The notes below the pieces were generated by a model, which ran no database searches, was not told the origin of the DNA, and saw nothing but the letters and a program-made list of their open reading frames with translations. DNA of 64,000 bases from Lachnospiraceae bacterium oral taxon 096 (GTDB lineage Bacteria; Bacillota; Clostridia; Lachnospirales; Lachnospiraceae): NCBI GenBank assembly GCA_018141845.1, contig CP073340.1:62001-126000 (forward strand), read 5' to 3'. This document shows, piece after piece, positions 35,542 to 44,401 of this stretch (position 1 is the stretch's first letter; each line of letters opens with the position of its first letter). The position numbers and the translations under genes were made by a program.

Positions 35542-36259
35542 GTTTGCCCTAGACCCTGAAGGCTGGTCACTACAATGTGAAACAGGATTATTTAATCTGA
35601 ATAACCTAGATGAACAAACAGACTATAATAAAGTCTTTTATAAGGAAAGATGGATTAAAGAAGATTTATCCAATAAAAAGGTCAAAGAAGGTGATAAAGC
35701 GTTAGAGCAACATCTTATTGTATCATTCTCCTTAAAGTACAAAAAATATCACCGGAAAATCAGGCAAAGCCAGATTGACCGTGCTAATAAGCTTATTGAA
35801 AAAGGGGAATATAAAAGAAATCAAAAAACCAAAATGATCCACGCCGTTTGTACTAATCTGGAGACAACCGGGGCGGAAGAAATCGTTCGTATAAACAAGA
35901 AGAGATGGGAAATTGAAGAATGTTTCAGAATCATGAAAACTGAGTTCAGTGCACGCCCTATTTATCTTCAAAGAGAGGATCGCATAAAGGCACATTTCAT
36001 AACTTGTTTTGTTTCATTGGTAGTATTTAGGATACTTGAGAAAAAACTTGGCGAACAATATACATGCGATGAGATTATTAACGTATTACGCTCTATGATG
36101 ATGTATCGTCCAGGAGAAAAGTTAGGATATCTACCCACTTACACAAGAACAGCTATAACAGATGCACTTCATGAAGCATTTGGATTTCGTACCGATTATG
36201 GAATCTTAACCGATTTGAGTATGAAGAAAGCCTTTCGAGACAGCAAAAAAAGTAAGTAG
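35542..36259 (+). pseudogene. IS1634-family transposase, C-terminal fragment
   Basis: About 238 codons in frame, beginning at the IS3 end without a start. The region RRWEIEECFRIMKTEFSARPIYLQ contains the YREK-like catalytic glutamate, and RIKAHFITCFVSLVVFRILEKKL matches the IS4/IS1634 DDE transposase C-terminus. The N-terminal half with the first catalytic acids is missing, cut by the IS3 copy. Confidence 0.82.
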
Positions 36260-36283
36260 TCCCAGCTACACTTTTGTGAATTA

Positions 36284-36328
36284 AAAAAGGTCTGAAACCC
36301 TTGATATATACGGAGTTCAGACCTTTTA
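36284..36328 (+). terminator. hairpin terminator after the IS1634 fragment
   Basis: AAAGGTCTGAA (36286-36296) and TTCAGACCTTT (36316-36326) pair exactly around a 19-base loop and are followed by TT. It lies 25 bases beyond the transposase stop and shields the downstream gene. Confidence 0.7.
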
Positions 36329-36409
36329 GCTGTCAAAGACAGCACAATAACTCACTCTCGTCAAGTACTATTTTTCTTGTCAATTTTGTAAATATGTTAT
36401 AAATTCAGC

Positions 36410-36437
36410 TTGACAAACTACTTTAAAGTTTTAGAAT
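36410..36437 (+). promoter_or_regulatory. sigma-A promoter of the EIIC-like gene
   Basis: TTGACA (36410-36415) and TAGAAT (36432-36437) are 16 bases apart, ending 39 bases before the start codon. Confidence 0.7.
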
Positions 36438-36476
36438 TGTACTGAAAGTAAACATAATTTAATGGAGGCGTTCATT

Positions 36477-37565
36477 ATGGAAAAGCTAAAGTTATTTCTT
36501 AAGCGAAAGGATATCATTATTTCTGCAAAAAGATATGGTATAGACGCTTTGGGAGCTATGGCACAGGGACTGTTTTGTTCACTTTTAATAGGTACTATTA
36601 TCAATACTGTCGGAAAGCAGTTTAATATCGGTTTTCTTACAAGCACTGTAGCCACCATTGCAGGAGTTGACTATACTGTAGGTTCTCTTGCAAGTGCCAT
36701 GAGCGGACCTGCAATGGCTGTGGCAATAGGCTATGCACTTGCCACTCCGCCGCTTGTACTGTTTTCACTGATTACGGTGGGTTTTGCATCCAATGCACTT
36801 GGAGGTGCAGGAGGACCGCTTGCCGTACTTTTTGTAGCAATAATAGCTTCTGAAGCAGGTAAGATGGTGTCAAAAGAAACCAAAATAGATATACTGGTCA
36901 CTCCGCTTGTCACTATCTCGGTCGGAATACTTTTATCCGTACTGCTTGCACCTACTCTCGGAAAGGCTGCTATGAAGCTCGGTACTGTTATCATGTGGGC
37001 TACAAGCCTCCAACCTTTCCTTATGGGAATTCTTGTCTCACTTCTTGTAGGTGTGGCGCTTACACTTCCTATTTCATCTGCTGCCATTTGTGCCGCACTC
37101 GGACTTACAGGACTTGCAGGCGGTGCCGCACTGGCAGGTTGCTGTGCCCAGATGGTAGGCTTTGCAGTTATCTCATTCCCTGAAAACAAGTGGGGAGGAC
37201 TTATCTCACAAGGTATCGGTACATCCATGCTTCAGATGGGCAATATTGTAAAGAATCCGAGAGTTTGGATAGCTCCATGTATTACATCCATGATTACTGG
37301 ACCTATTGCAACCTGTATATTCAAGTTGCAAATGAATGGTGCCGCAGTATCATCCGGTATGGGTACCTGCGGTCTTGTAGGCCAAATCGGAGTGTATACA
37401 GGTTGGGTGAATGATGTAACAAGCGGTGCCAAATCCGCCATCACTTCATTTGATTGGTTTGGACTTATAATGATATCCTTTATTCTACCTGCCGTAATGA
37501 CACCTGTTATCCATATGTTCATAAGAAAAGCGGGACTTGTAAAGGACGGAGATTTAAAACTTTAA
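36477..37565 (+). CDS. PTS-like EIIC membrane protein (PTS_EIIC_2 family)
   Basis: 362 residues with about eight to ten hydrophobic segments rich in glycine and alanine (AMAQGLFCSLLIGTIINTVG, ALGGAGGPLAVLFVAIIASE, GLTGLAGGAALAGCCAQMVG). It matches the stand-alone EIIC-type permease family without attached EIIA/EIIB domains, and no other PTS genes are nearby. GGAGG lies eight bases before ATG 36477, preferred over ATG 36462, which overlaps that site. It has its own promoter and is followed after 24 bases by an IS3 copy. The substrate is unknown. Confidence 0.82.
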   Translation: MEKLKLFLKRKDIIISAKRYGIDALGAMAQGLFCSLLIGTIINTVGKQFNIGFLTSTVATIAGVDYTVGSLASAMSGPAMAVAIGYALATPPLVLFSLITVGFASNALGGAGGPLAVLFVAIIASEAGKMVSKETKIDILVTPLVTISVGILLSVLLAPTLGKAAMKLGTVIMWATSLQPFLMGILVSLLVGVALTLPISSAAICAALGLTGLAGGAALAGCCAQMVGFAVISFPENKWGGLISQGIGTSMLQMGNIVKNPRVWIAPCITSMITGPIATCIFKLQMNGAAVSSGMGTCGLVGQIGVYTGWVNDVTSGAKSAITSFDWFGLIMISFILPAVMTPVIHMFIRKAGLVKDGDLKL

Positions 37566-37589
37566 ACAAAAAAGGCGGCTTAATGATTA

Positions 37590-38490
37590 TGATATGTACC
37601 CAGAATCCTGGACACATGTTATGAACTAAGCGGAACACATGGATGTTATCCTGTACTTTACAGGTGGCATCCATTTTGTTTTCCGTTGTATTCTTTCATT
37701 GTTGTAATAATTTATGTATTCATCTAGTGCTTTTGAGAAACTCTCAAATGATTCATATTCTTTTTCGTAGCCGTAGTACATTTCATTCTTTAGACGTCCA
37801 AAGAATGTTTCTATAATGCAATTGTCTATGCAATTGCCACGCCTAGACATTGATTGGATAATTCCTCTGTTTTTTAGTAAGAGAAATATCATTCATTCAA
37901 GGGCGAAGTAGGCAAAGTAGCACCAAACATAATAGATAGGGACTTTACAGCGACAGCACCACTTCAGAAGTGGACAACTGATGTATCTCAGTTTAACTTT
38001 TCATGGGGAAAGTGTTATCTTATCTCCGATAATTGACATGTACACAAATGAAGTTATTTCATATGATTTATCGATGAGTCCAAACCTAAATCAAATCAAG
38101 AGAATGTTAGAGACGGCGTTTAAAAAGTTCAAATCACTTACAGGATTAATATTTCATTCAGATCAAGGATGGCAATATCAACATAACTATTATCGTCAAG
38201 AACTAAAAAACAGAGGAATTATCCAATCAATGTCTAGGCGTGGCAATTGCATAGACAATTGCATTATAGAAACATTCTTTGGACGTCTAAAGAATGAAAT
38301 GTACTACGGCTACGAAAAAGAATATGAATCATTTGAGAGTTTCTCAAAAGCACTAGATGAATACATAAATTATTACAACAATGAAAGAATACAACGGAAA
38401 ACAAAATGGATGCCACCTGTAAAGTACAGGATAACATCCATGTGTTTCGCTTAGTTCATAACATATGTCCAGGATTCTGGGTACATATCA
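37590..38490. mobile_element. IS3-family element, copy 3, rearranged into an inverted duplication
   Basis: 37590-37878 is the right end of the element in reverse orientation, containing the last 88 OrfB codons on the minus strand. At about 37879 the sequence switches to plus-strand OrfB from about residue 105 and runs to the right end at 38490. One added base near 38022 breaks the frame. The result is two facing right ends, 289 bases inverted at each side (37590-37878 and 38202-38490), with no left end and no intact transposase. Confidence 0.85.
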
Positions 38491-38853
38491 ATGAACGAAT
38501 GGTCCTATTTCTTTTAGGGACTTATTTCACATCCCCTTACATAAAAATTAATTTTTCTATTATTATTATAAAAACAAAATCCTCGCATCATTTATCGAGT
38601 CCCATAAATCAGACAAACATTTTTACTATCCAAAGTGCAGTCACAATTCAAAGTATTTTTATTATTGCAACAGGCACTCTGTTTCCATAATGTGCTTCTT
38701 TGTTTTAACTCACAATATCATAAACAACAGTTCACATTCTTTACATTGACAACTAGCTCTTAACTGGTTACTATAATTTTAACCACTCCCCCAGGCCTCT
38801 GTACTCTGTACATGCACACTTGGGGGCGTTTTGTTCTGGAGAATAAATCACTT
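38491..38853. mobile_element. IS1182 terminal remnant followed by gene-free DNA
   Basis: The first 50 bases (ATGAACGAATGGTCCTATTT on, to CACATCCCC at about 38536) match the IS1182 end found at 19014-19054, so this is a second, solo IS1182 end next to an IS3 copy. The remaining 300 bases are AT-rich without a convincing gene. A hairpin CCCCCA/TGGGGG (38788-38826) lies about 30 bases past the stop of the next minus-strand gene and may be its terminator, though its T-run is weak. Confidence 0.55.
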
Positions 38854-39207
38854 CTAAGAAATTCCTACGGATTCCTTCCATTTTTTCTTCAGGGCATACA
38901 CTCGACAATTCTTCTCATCATACTCCACTGTAACATCTTCATCAGAGGCTTTTACAATATTCATTTTTGATGTATCAAACTTTTTATCACTTCTTACTAC
39001 ATTAGCCACTGATGCATAGATATCATCTACAAATTCCAAAGACAAAATCCCATTTTCAGCTAAATCATTGCTCTGACAAATTTTGCCATTATAAGTTGCA
39101 TAAAAAATCACTTCATAACTAGAATCTGTAACAAGAGCCAACAGTTCAATATTTTGAAGACCTTTGGCTTCTATTCTCAATACCTCTTCATGGATTTGCT
39201 TATTCAT
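38854..39207 (-). CDS. small protein in the immunity position behind a nuclease toxin gene (117 residues)
   Basis: Soluble mixed alpha/beta protein (MNKQIHEEVLRIEAKGLQN, YEVIFYATYNGKICQSND, NCRVYALKKKW). It starts 15 bases after the stop of the nuclease gene with GGGAG upstream and is the last gene of the long minus-strand cluster. Size, solubility and position immediately after a toxin-type nuclease are typical of immunity proteins. I do not recognise a named Imm family, so the role is inferred from context. Confidence 0.65.
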   Translation of the reverse strand: MNKQIHEEVLRIEAKGLQNIELLALVTDSSYEVIFYATYNGKICQSNDLAENGILSLEFVDDIYASVANVVRSDKKFDTSKMNIVKASDEDVTVEYDEKNCRVYALKKKWKESVGIS

Positions 39208-39222
39208 TGCTCTCCCTCTTTT

Positions 39223-40113
39223 CTAAACATTAAATGTCTTATATGATTTTTCTCCTGCGGTTTCATTTCTAACTCCAACAGTCACAGAAACTAAATTTCC
39301 ACTGGCATCATACTTCTTCGTAACAGATGTAATAGAAATCTTATTTCCATCTGCTTCCATATCTGCAATTTCATCATTTAAGCTGTCCCGATCTTCATCA
39401 GAAATTACTCCATCCAGATCATCAAGCAATTCTTTTGAACCTTCTCTATTGTCTACCGTCAATTCTGTTTTCTTTCCATCAATAACAACGGTTCTTTCAA
39501 TTTTTGCTGGGCGAGTAGAATCTCCCTCATAAATGACTCTACCACTATCTTGTACATCCTTTCCCTGCTTTTTCGCCTCAATCATCTCATTTTCTACCTT
39601 CTTGTAATCACCACGATTGATGGTATCTCTCATCGGAACGATATTCTCGTTTCCAGCTGATCCTCCAAGAACTCGAGCAACTAAATGTCCTCCATCATCT
39701 CCATCTTGTCGATCTTCTCCGCCGGCCTCTGTTTGAGCAACTGTATCGCGCTCATTTTCTGGAGTATACTTTGGATCTCCATTCCAACTAATAAGGCGTC
39801 CCTTTTCATCCGTTTTATAGCAATTTCCATTGATTTCATACGAAGTATTTGGCAGTAAACCACCATTTTTCTTATACGGAACACCAAGATCATCTGTCTC
39901 ATAGGTATCGCCATCAATGTTATATGTAGAATTTGGGCTGAAGTCTTTTTCTTCAATTGTTGAGCAACTATATGTAACACAATCTATTTGTTTTGCAATA
40001 GGAAGGTCAAGTTCCGAAAGATCTGTGATCTTCTCCATATTTTCGGCTTCTTCTAAGAGCTCAGAATTGACATCATTGAACAACTCACCAAGTTCAAACA
40101 ATTGGATATTCAT
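39223..40113 (-). CDS. DNA/RNA non-specific endonuclease-type protein (polymorphic toxin-like)
   Basis: 296 residues. Two tandem copies of a short beta motif stand at about 58-82 (PNSTYNIDGDTYETDDLG) and about 87-110 (PNTSYEINGNCYKTDEKGR), a linker often seen just before nuclease domains of Firmicutes toxins. The nuclease region follows (about 125-185): DDGGHLVARVLGGSAGNENIVPM carries the DRGH-like motif with the catalytic histidine, then RDTINRGDYKKVENEM. This fits Endonuclea_NS_2. A further 110 residues of acidic beta-rich sequence lie behind. There is no signal peptide. It follows the HerA-type ATPase gene without a gap. Confidence 0.8.
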   Translation of the reverse strand: MNIQLFELGELFNDVNSELLEEAENMEKITDLSELDLPIAKQIDCVTYSCSTIEEKDFSPNSTYNIDGDTYETDDLGVPYKKNGGLLPNTSYEINGNCYKTDEKGRLISWNGDPKYTPENERDTVAQTEAGGEDRQDGDDGGHLVARVLGGSAGNENIVPMRDTINRGDYKKVENEMIEAKKQGKDVQDSGRVIYEGDSTRPAKIERTVVIDGKKTELTVDNREGSKELLDDLDGVISDEDRDSLNDEIADMEADGNKISITSVTKKYDASGNLVSVTVGVRNETAGEKSYKTFNV

Positions 40114-43100
40114 CTATATTTCTCCCTTATTTTTCAACATTGTTATCCATCCAGAATAAATTTTTCCATAGTTATCTGACTTTTTTATCTCTGCCCTCAA
40201 CACACATTGTGCCGATGCAACAAGATACTCCAAAGAAAGTCCTCTTACCTGCTTTTTAATTTCACAAATCATTTGGTCTGTCAATACATCAAATCTTGAA
40301 ACTGTGCCCATTACAGATTTTAACCAAATTTCTCCCTCTAAAATACTACTGACAATTTTAGACAGTCTTTCAAAATTTTCTTCTTTCCAAAGTGAAATTT
40401 CTTGAAAATTTGTGTATTGATCAATGATTTTCTTTATCATCAACTTACTCTTAGTAGAAATCTCAGCTGTAAATAGATCTTCCTTTATTGCATCAATGTT
40501 AATATCTACAGGATTTTTTACTCTTGTTTTCAAAAGTAATTCCAGGAGATGCCTTTTTAGTCTGTCAGTTGATTGATGCAAATTTCTCTCTGGTTTATAT
40601 TGATATTGTTGCTCTTCCCCCTTGTACTTTTGAACTTGGCATAGCACAGGCTCGACCCAATCATTTTGATAAACAACGGCCACTCCTTTAGGAAGCTTTG
40701 CAATTTCATCCAATTGACTATCTCTTAATCCAGCAGATTTTCCAGCCAGTCTCCTATCGCTCTCATCTGGAAGTCGCATAATAATTTTCGTATTTGTATT
40801 TCGGATAGCTGAACTATCTACCGCACTTGGCGATTGATCTACAATAACAAATCCTTCTCCATAAGTTCTCATTTCAGCAATCGCATTCGAAATCATTTCT
40901 ACTGACTTTCCTGCTAAACTTGGACTTTCGGAATTTTGTTCTGAAGATGTCCTCTTTAGAATATGATGTGCTTCTTCCAAAATGGTCATATGCTTTAGCG
41001 GAACATTCATAGCATCGGCTGAGGACATTCTATACTCACTTAATTGCATAATCAAAAGGCCCATAATCAATGACTTTGTCTCCAAAGATCCAATTCGGCT
41101 CAAATCAACGATGACATTGCTGTCAAATAATACCTCACCCGGAATTTCTCCAGAAGTAAAAATCTGTCCATTGAGCCCATTGGTCAATGACTTTACTCTT
41201 GTCATCAATGACCCCTTATAATTGCTCTTTACTTCTTCTGAATAGGCCGAACTATGAATGACTTCTTCCAAGCTCTCTTGAAGATCTATAAATGTAGGAT
41301 ATAACTGAACCCCATAAATATTGTTTGAAGATGATAAATCCCATCCACAATCTTCATACGACTTAAGAATTGCATCTTTTAATACTGCTGGCATAGCTGC
41401 ATACATAGGCCAACACACATTAAAAATTTCCACCAATCGATCCACATGCTCTAGTATATGAATTTTTGAAGCAAACTTAAATGGATTAATCTTAAGTAAT
41501 TCCGCAGATTCAGGATTTGTACCATAGACTTGAACATCTGTATAATGGCCAAAAACATTCTTATACTCACCTTTTGCCGGCTCAATCACCATAAACTTGA
41601 TCCCTAGATTATTTGTCTGTCGAATCAACTCATAAGTTGTATTGCTCTTTCCTGATCCTGTGGAGCCTGTCACAAATGTGTGCATCGAAAGGCTTGACTT
41701 ATCAAGTCTTACATTATTCAGGCAACTTCTACCCATATTAAATACTTTACCTAAATTAATCCCTGATTGGAAAGATTCCTGATCATATCGCACGACTTCT
41801 TTTCCAAAATCTGCATGCTCAATGACCGGCAATCCACATACAGACTTTCGAGGAAGCCCCATATGAATTGCCAATTCACTTCCACTGACCATTGCACTTG
41901 GAGTCACTTCAATATCCCCAACTGATCCAGAATACTCAAAGACAGGATGTATAAAATTTTTGACATATTGCTCAATCAGTGCCGTCTTTCTCTTTTCACA
42001 ACTTCCCCAAGAATTAATTGCTGCACTTTCTACTCCAGAGTTTTCTCCCCTCATTATTGCCTTATAAGTTGTTGCTGCAATATCTGCTGCATATTGATTC
42101 TCTGACAAAAAGTAAGCCGCACATTCATACATACCCAAAGTTTCAAACTCATCTATACGCTTTAATTGCTTATCAATTCGACTAAGCATATTTTCAATCG
42201 TCTTATTATGAGCCGTCAATGTGATTGCATTAGATAACCCCTTCGTCATGCTTGTTCCCGTAGTATTGGTACTGGTCAAGCCTTCAGATTCCGATGTGCT
42301 CTCTCCATAGGTCTTTGAATTACTAGTCGATTTCGAACTTGTCACTGTATTTGATGTAGAAGAACCAGTTGTAGAACCCATCAGTCCAAGTCCGCCTGAT
42401 ATAAGACCACCAATCCCACCCGTTATTCCTGCCGTAAATGGTGATAAGGCTGCACCTACAATTCCCGCTGTAGAAATTAAATTTTTGATCAATTTCGAAG
42501 AAGACCCTCCCTTAGATGTTGAGCTTCCTTTTGATGTTGAATATGAATTTGTTGTCGAATTTGTCTCCGACTCATTGATCGTCTTTGTTGTTGTTCTCGT
42601 TCTAGCCTCGCTCTTACTTTCACTCTTTCCAGCCGATGCATTTTGACCATAATTAACCTGGGTTGTTGCAAATGGAGATAACTGGCTATATATACTCTCA
42701 TAACATCTTCTGAGCTCTCTCAACTGAGTCTGATCTGTCGCATTTGCAATAATAATTCCTGTATATTTCTGTCCTCTCATAGAAAGAACTAATTTCTCTA
42801 AACCCTGTACGAAGTTTTGATTATGTTTAATATCCTCTTCACGACCATTTGCAACACAAGACACCGCAGCAATGCTATTTCCCTTGATTCCAGCCATAAT
42901 TTTTTTCATTTCATCCAAATCATAGTTCTTGGTCTTTATGCCTGGAAATTGACCACTCATAGCATTCTCAAGTGTATTTCGAATCGAACTGGTGGTTTTC
43001 TCATTATCTAAGGAGCGAATTCCCATATAGAAATCTGTTTTTTCCCCATCACTATCCATAATAACGAAAATCCCTGCATTGGAAGAGGCAAGTGTGTTAA

Positions 43101-43362
43101 ACACACTTGCAAATTTATATGGTGCAAACTCTTCTTTCTCATAGACCATCTCTGTAATCTTAAAAAACAAAACATTTTCTTCAAGATTGGTATCCAACAC
43201 GCTCTGGCTCAGCGGAACAATATCCAAATCTGACAAACCTGAGATATAACTTTTCAAAACGACATCCTCTACAAGCTGTAGAGCTGACTGGTATCCTGCC
43301 GCCATATTGTCGTACTTAGGTACTGGTGCATTTTCTGTTTTTGGTAATAAATCATTTGCCAT
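40114..43362 (-). CDS. HerA/FtsK-type (DUF87) ATPase with membrane-like Ser/Thr-Gly-rich insert, 1082 residues
   Basis: An N-terminal alpha/beta region (about 1-235) is followed by a low-complexity Ser/Thr stretch (about 240-290), a glycine-rich hydrophobic segment (about 293-335; ISTAGIVGAALSPFTAGITG) and more Ser/Thr repeats (to about 375). After a helical region the HerA-like ATPase begins: Walker A FVTGSTGSGKSNTTYEL (about 566), Walker B HMTILEEAHHIL (about 795) and an arginine-finger region MRLPDESDRRLAG (about 860). It would be a hexameric DNA- or protein-translocating motor, perhaps membrane-linked through the glycine-rich hairpin. The gene lies between two small paralogous proteins and the nuclease gene on one transcript. 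It is distinct from DptH, which is larger and accompanies DptF/G. Confidence 0.8.
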   Translation of the reverse strand: MANDLLPKTENAPVPKYDNMAAGYQSALQLVEDVVLKSYISGLSDLDIVPLSQSVLDTNLEENVLFFKITEMVYEKEEFAPYKFASVFNTLASSNAGIFVIMDSDGEKTDFYMGIRSLDNEKTTSSIRNTLENAMSGQFPGIKTKNYDLDEMKKIMAGIKGNSIAAVSCVANGREEDIKHNQNFVQGLEKLVLSMRGQKYTGIIIANATDQTQLRELRRCYESIYSQLSPFATTQVNYGQNASAGKSESKSEARTRTTTKTINESETNSTTNSYSTSKGSSTSKGGSSSKLIKNLISTAGIVGAALSPFTAGITGGIGGLISGGLGLMGSTTGSSTSNTVTSSKSTSNSKTYGESTSESEGLTSTNTTGTSMTKGLSNAITLTAHNKTIENMLSRIDKQLKRIDEFETLGMYECAAYFLSENQYAADIAATTYKAIMRGENSGVESAAINSWGSCEKRKTALIEQYVKNFIHPVFEYSGSVGDIEVTPSAMVSGSELAIHMGLPRKSVCGLPVIEHADFGKEVVRYDQESFQSGINLGKVFNMGRSCLNNVRLDKSSLSMHTFVTGSTGSGKSNTTYELIRQTNNLGIKFMVIEPAKGEYKNVFGHYTDVQVYGTNPESAELLKINPFKFASKIHILEHVDRLVEIFNVCWPMYAAMPAVLKDAILKSYEDCGWDLSSSNNIYGVQLYPTFIDLQESLEEVIHSSAYSEEVKSNYKGSLMTRVKSLTNGLNGQIFTSGEIPGEVLFDSNVIVDLSRIGSLETKSLIMGLLIMQLSEYRMSSADAMNVPLKHMTILEEAHHILKRTSSEQNSESPSLAGKSVEMISNAIAEMRTYGEGFVIVDQSPSAVDSSAIRNTNTKIIMRLPDESDRRLAGKSAGLRDSQLDEIAKLPKGVAVVYQNDWVEPVLCQVQKYKGEEQQYQYKPERNLHQSTDRLKRHLLELLLKTRVKNPVDINIDAIKEDLFTAEISTKSKLMIKKIIDQYTNFQEISLWKEENFERLSKIVSSILEGEIWLKSVMGTVSRFDVLTDQMICEIKKQVRGLSLEYLVASAQCVLRAEIKKSDNYGKIYSGWITMLKNKGEI

Positions 43363-43391
43363 ATAGCTAACTCCTTATTATGAATCCCTTA

Positions 43392-43898
43392 TTATAAATC
43401 TTTTCCAGCAAAATACAGTGCACCACCAGCAACAATGGCAACTCCACCCACAATAGGCACAGCCATTGATGTCTTTAATGCAATTCCTGCGACAATGGCA
43501 ACTGCTCCCACTCCTGCCACCGCCACACCTGTCTTTTGCATTGAAGATAATCCATCTTCCCTATCCTCTTTTGTATGCTCTGTATGTGATGTTGACTGCT
43601 GTGGCTCATACAGCTTAAAAACCATATTTTGTAATAATTCAATTCTATCCTCAGAAAAATTATTTACCACTGCGACCATTTGCTCATTGAGGTAGGTCTC
43701 ATCCCACTGATCTGCTGTTTTGAATACTTCTCCATTATGTTCATCCATAAGGGATGGCATTTGAACCTTTGTATAGTCAAGCATCTGTTGAAAATCATCT
43801 CCACTTGGATCAATCAAAAGACTATCTTTCAACATAATTCTAACGCGTACTTTATTTTGATTTTGCACTGCGTCCTTAAACTCTGATGTAAGTGCCAT
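43392..43898 (-). CDS. small protein with shared N-terminal domain and C-terminal membrane hairpin (168 residues)
   Basis: Residues 1-100 (MALTSEFKDAVQNQNKVRVRIMLKDSLLIDPSG) are paralogous to the next gene upstream. After an acidic, serine-rich linker the last 50 residues hold two hydrophobic helices (GVAVAGVGAVAIVAGIAL and AVPIVGGVAIVAGGALYF), so it is probably membrane-inserted with the shared domain in the cytoplasm. GAGGAG precedes ATG 43898. No known domain was recognised. Confidence 0.7.
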   Translation of the reverse strand: MALTSEFKDAVQNQNKVRVRIMLKDSLLIDPSGDDFQQMLDYTKVQMPSLMDEHNGEVFKTADQWDETYLNEQMVAVVNNFSEDRIELLQNMVFKLYEPQQSTSHTEHTKEDREDGLSSMQKTGVAVAGVGAVAIVAGIALKTSMAVPIVGGVAIVAGGALYFAGKDL

Positions 43899-43915
43899 AT
43901 TTGCTCCTCTTTTCA

Positions 43916-44386
43916 TTATATGTCCTCGCAAGCCTCTAGAAATTTCTCAGCAACCTCTATAAATCGGCGGGATTCCTCACAACTCCACCTCTTTTTTCTT
44001 CTAATATCCCTAATTTTTCTCTCCATCTTTTTCATCATCTTCTCCCTTTCCTCGGGAGTATCAACAAGAGATATTTCTTCTTGGGTCACTTCTCCATAGA
44101 TATTTATAATAATGTCCTTCACATATTGAATATGTTCCTCCGTAAAATCACCCACTAAACTAGTCAGCTCAGAATTCATCACCTCTACTGTCCAAGGTCC
44201 ATCAACTCTTTCAAGTGAATCTCTAGCATCCATCAATACCTTTACTCCCTGTTCCTCCGTATGCTCCAACAATTTTTTGAACATCGAAAAACTTCTATCT
44301 ATAAGCAAACTGTCCTTAAGCATTATCCTTATTCTAAGTATATTCTTCTCTTTTACTGCATTTTGAAATTCCCTTGAAATCGCCAT
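43916..44386 (-). CDS. small protein with shared N-terminal domain, soluble (156 residues)
   Basis: Begins MAISREFQNAVKEKNILRIR and continues IMLKDSLLIDRSFSMFKKLL; about the first 100 residues align with the 43392-43898 product (identical IMLKDSLLID core). In place of a membrane hairpin it ends in a basic helix (KKMERKIRDIRRKKRW). TAGGAGGA lies before the start. The pair probably arose by duplication and may hetero-oligomerise, one partner at the membrane and one soluble. The function is unknown. Confidence 0.7.
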   Translation of the reverse strand: MAISREFQNAVKEKNILRIRIMLKDSLLIDRSFSMFKKLLEHTEEQGVKVLMDARDSLERVDGPWTVEVMNSELTSLVGDFTEEHIQYVKDIIINIYGEVTQEEISLVDTPEEREKMMKKMERKIRDIRRKKRWSCEESRRFIEVAEKFLEACEDI

Positions 44387-44401
44387 TTTTCCTCCTAAAA
44401 A

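Noticed and set aside
36731-37228. Long minus-strand frame opposite the EIIC-like gene
   Set aside because: It is a by-product of the regular codon pattern of the plus-strand membrane protein; its translation is Pro/Ser/Ala-rich without family features.
39681-39980. Alternative minus-strand frame within the nuclease gene
   Set aside because: It is methionine-rich, out of frame with the clear nuclease motifs and has no ribosome binding site.
40114-43362. HerA-type ATPase as DptH of the dnd system
   Set aside because: It is smaller than usual DptH, lies in its own minus-strand cluster about 6 kb from dndB, and no DptF or DptG is beside it.
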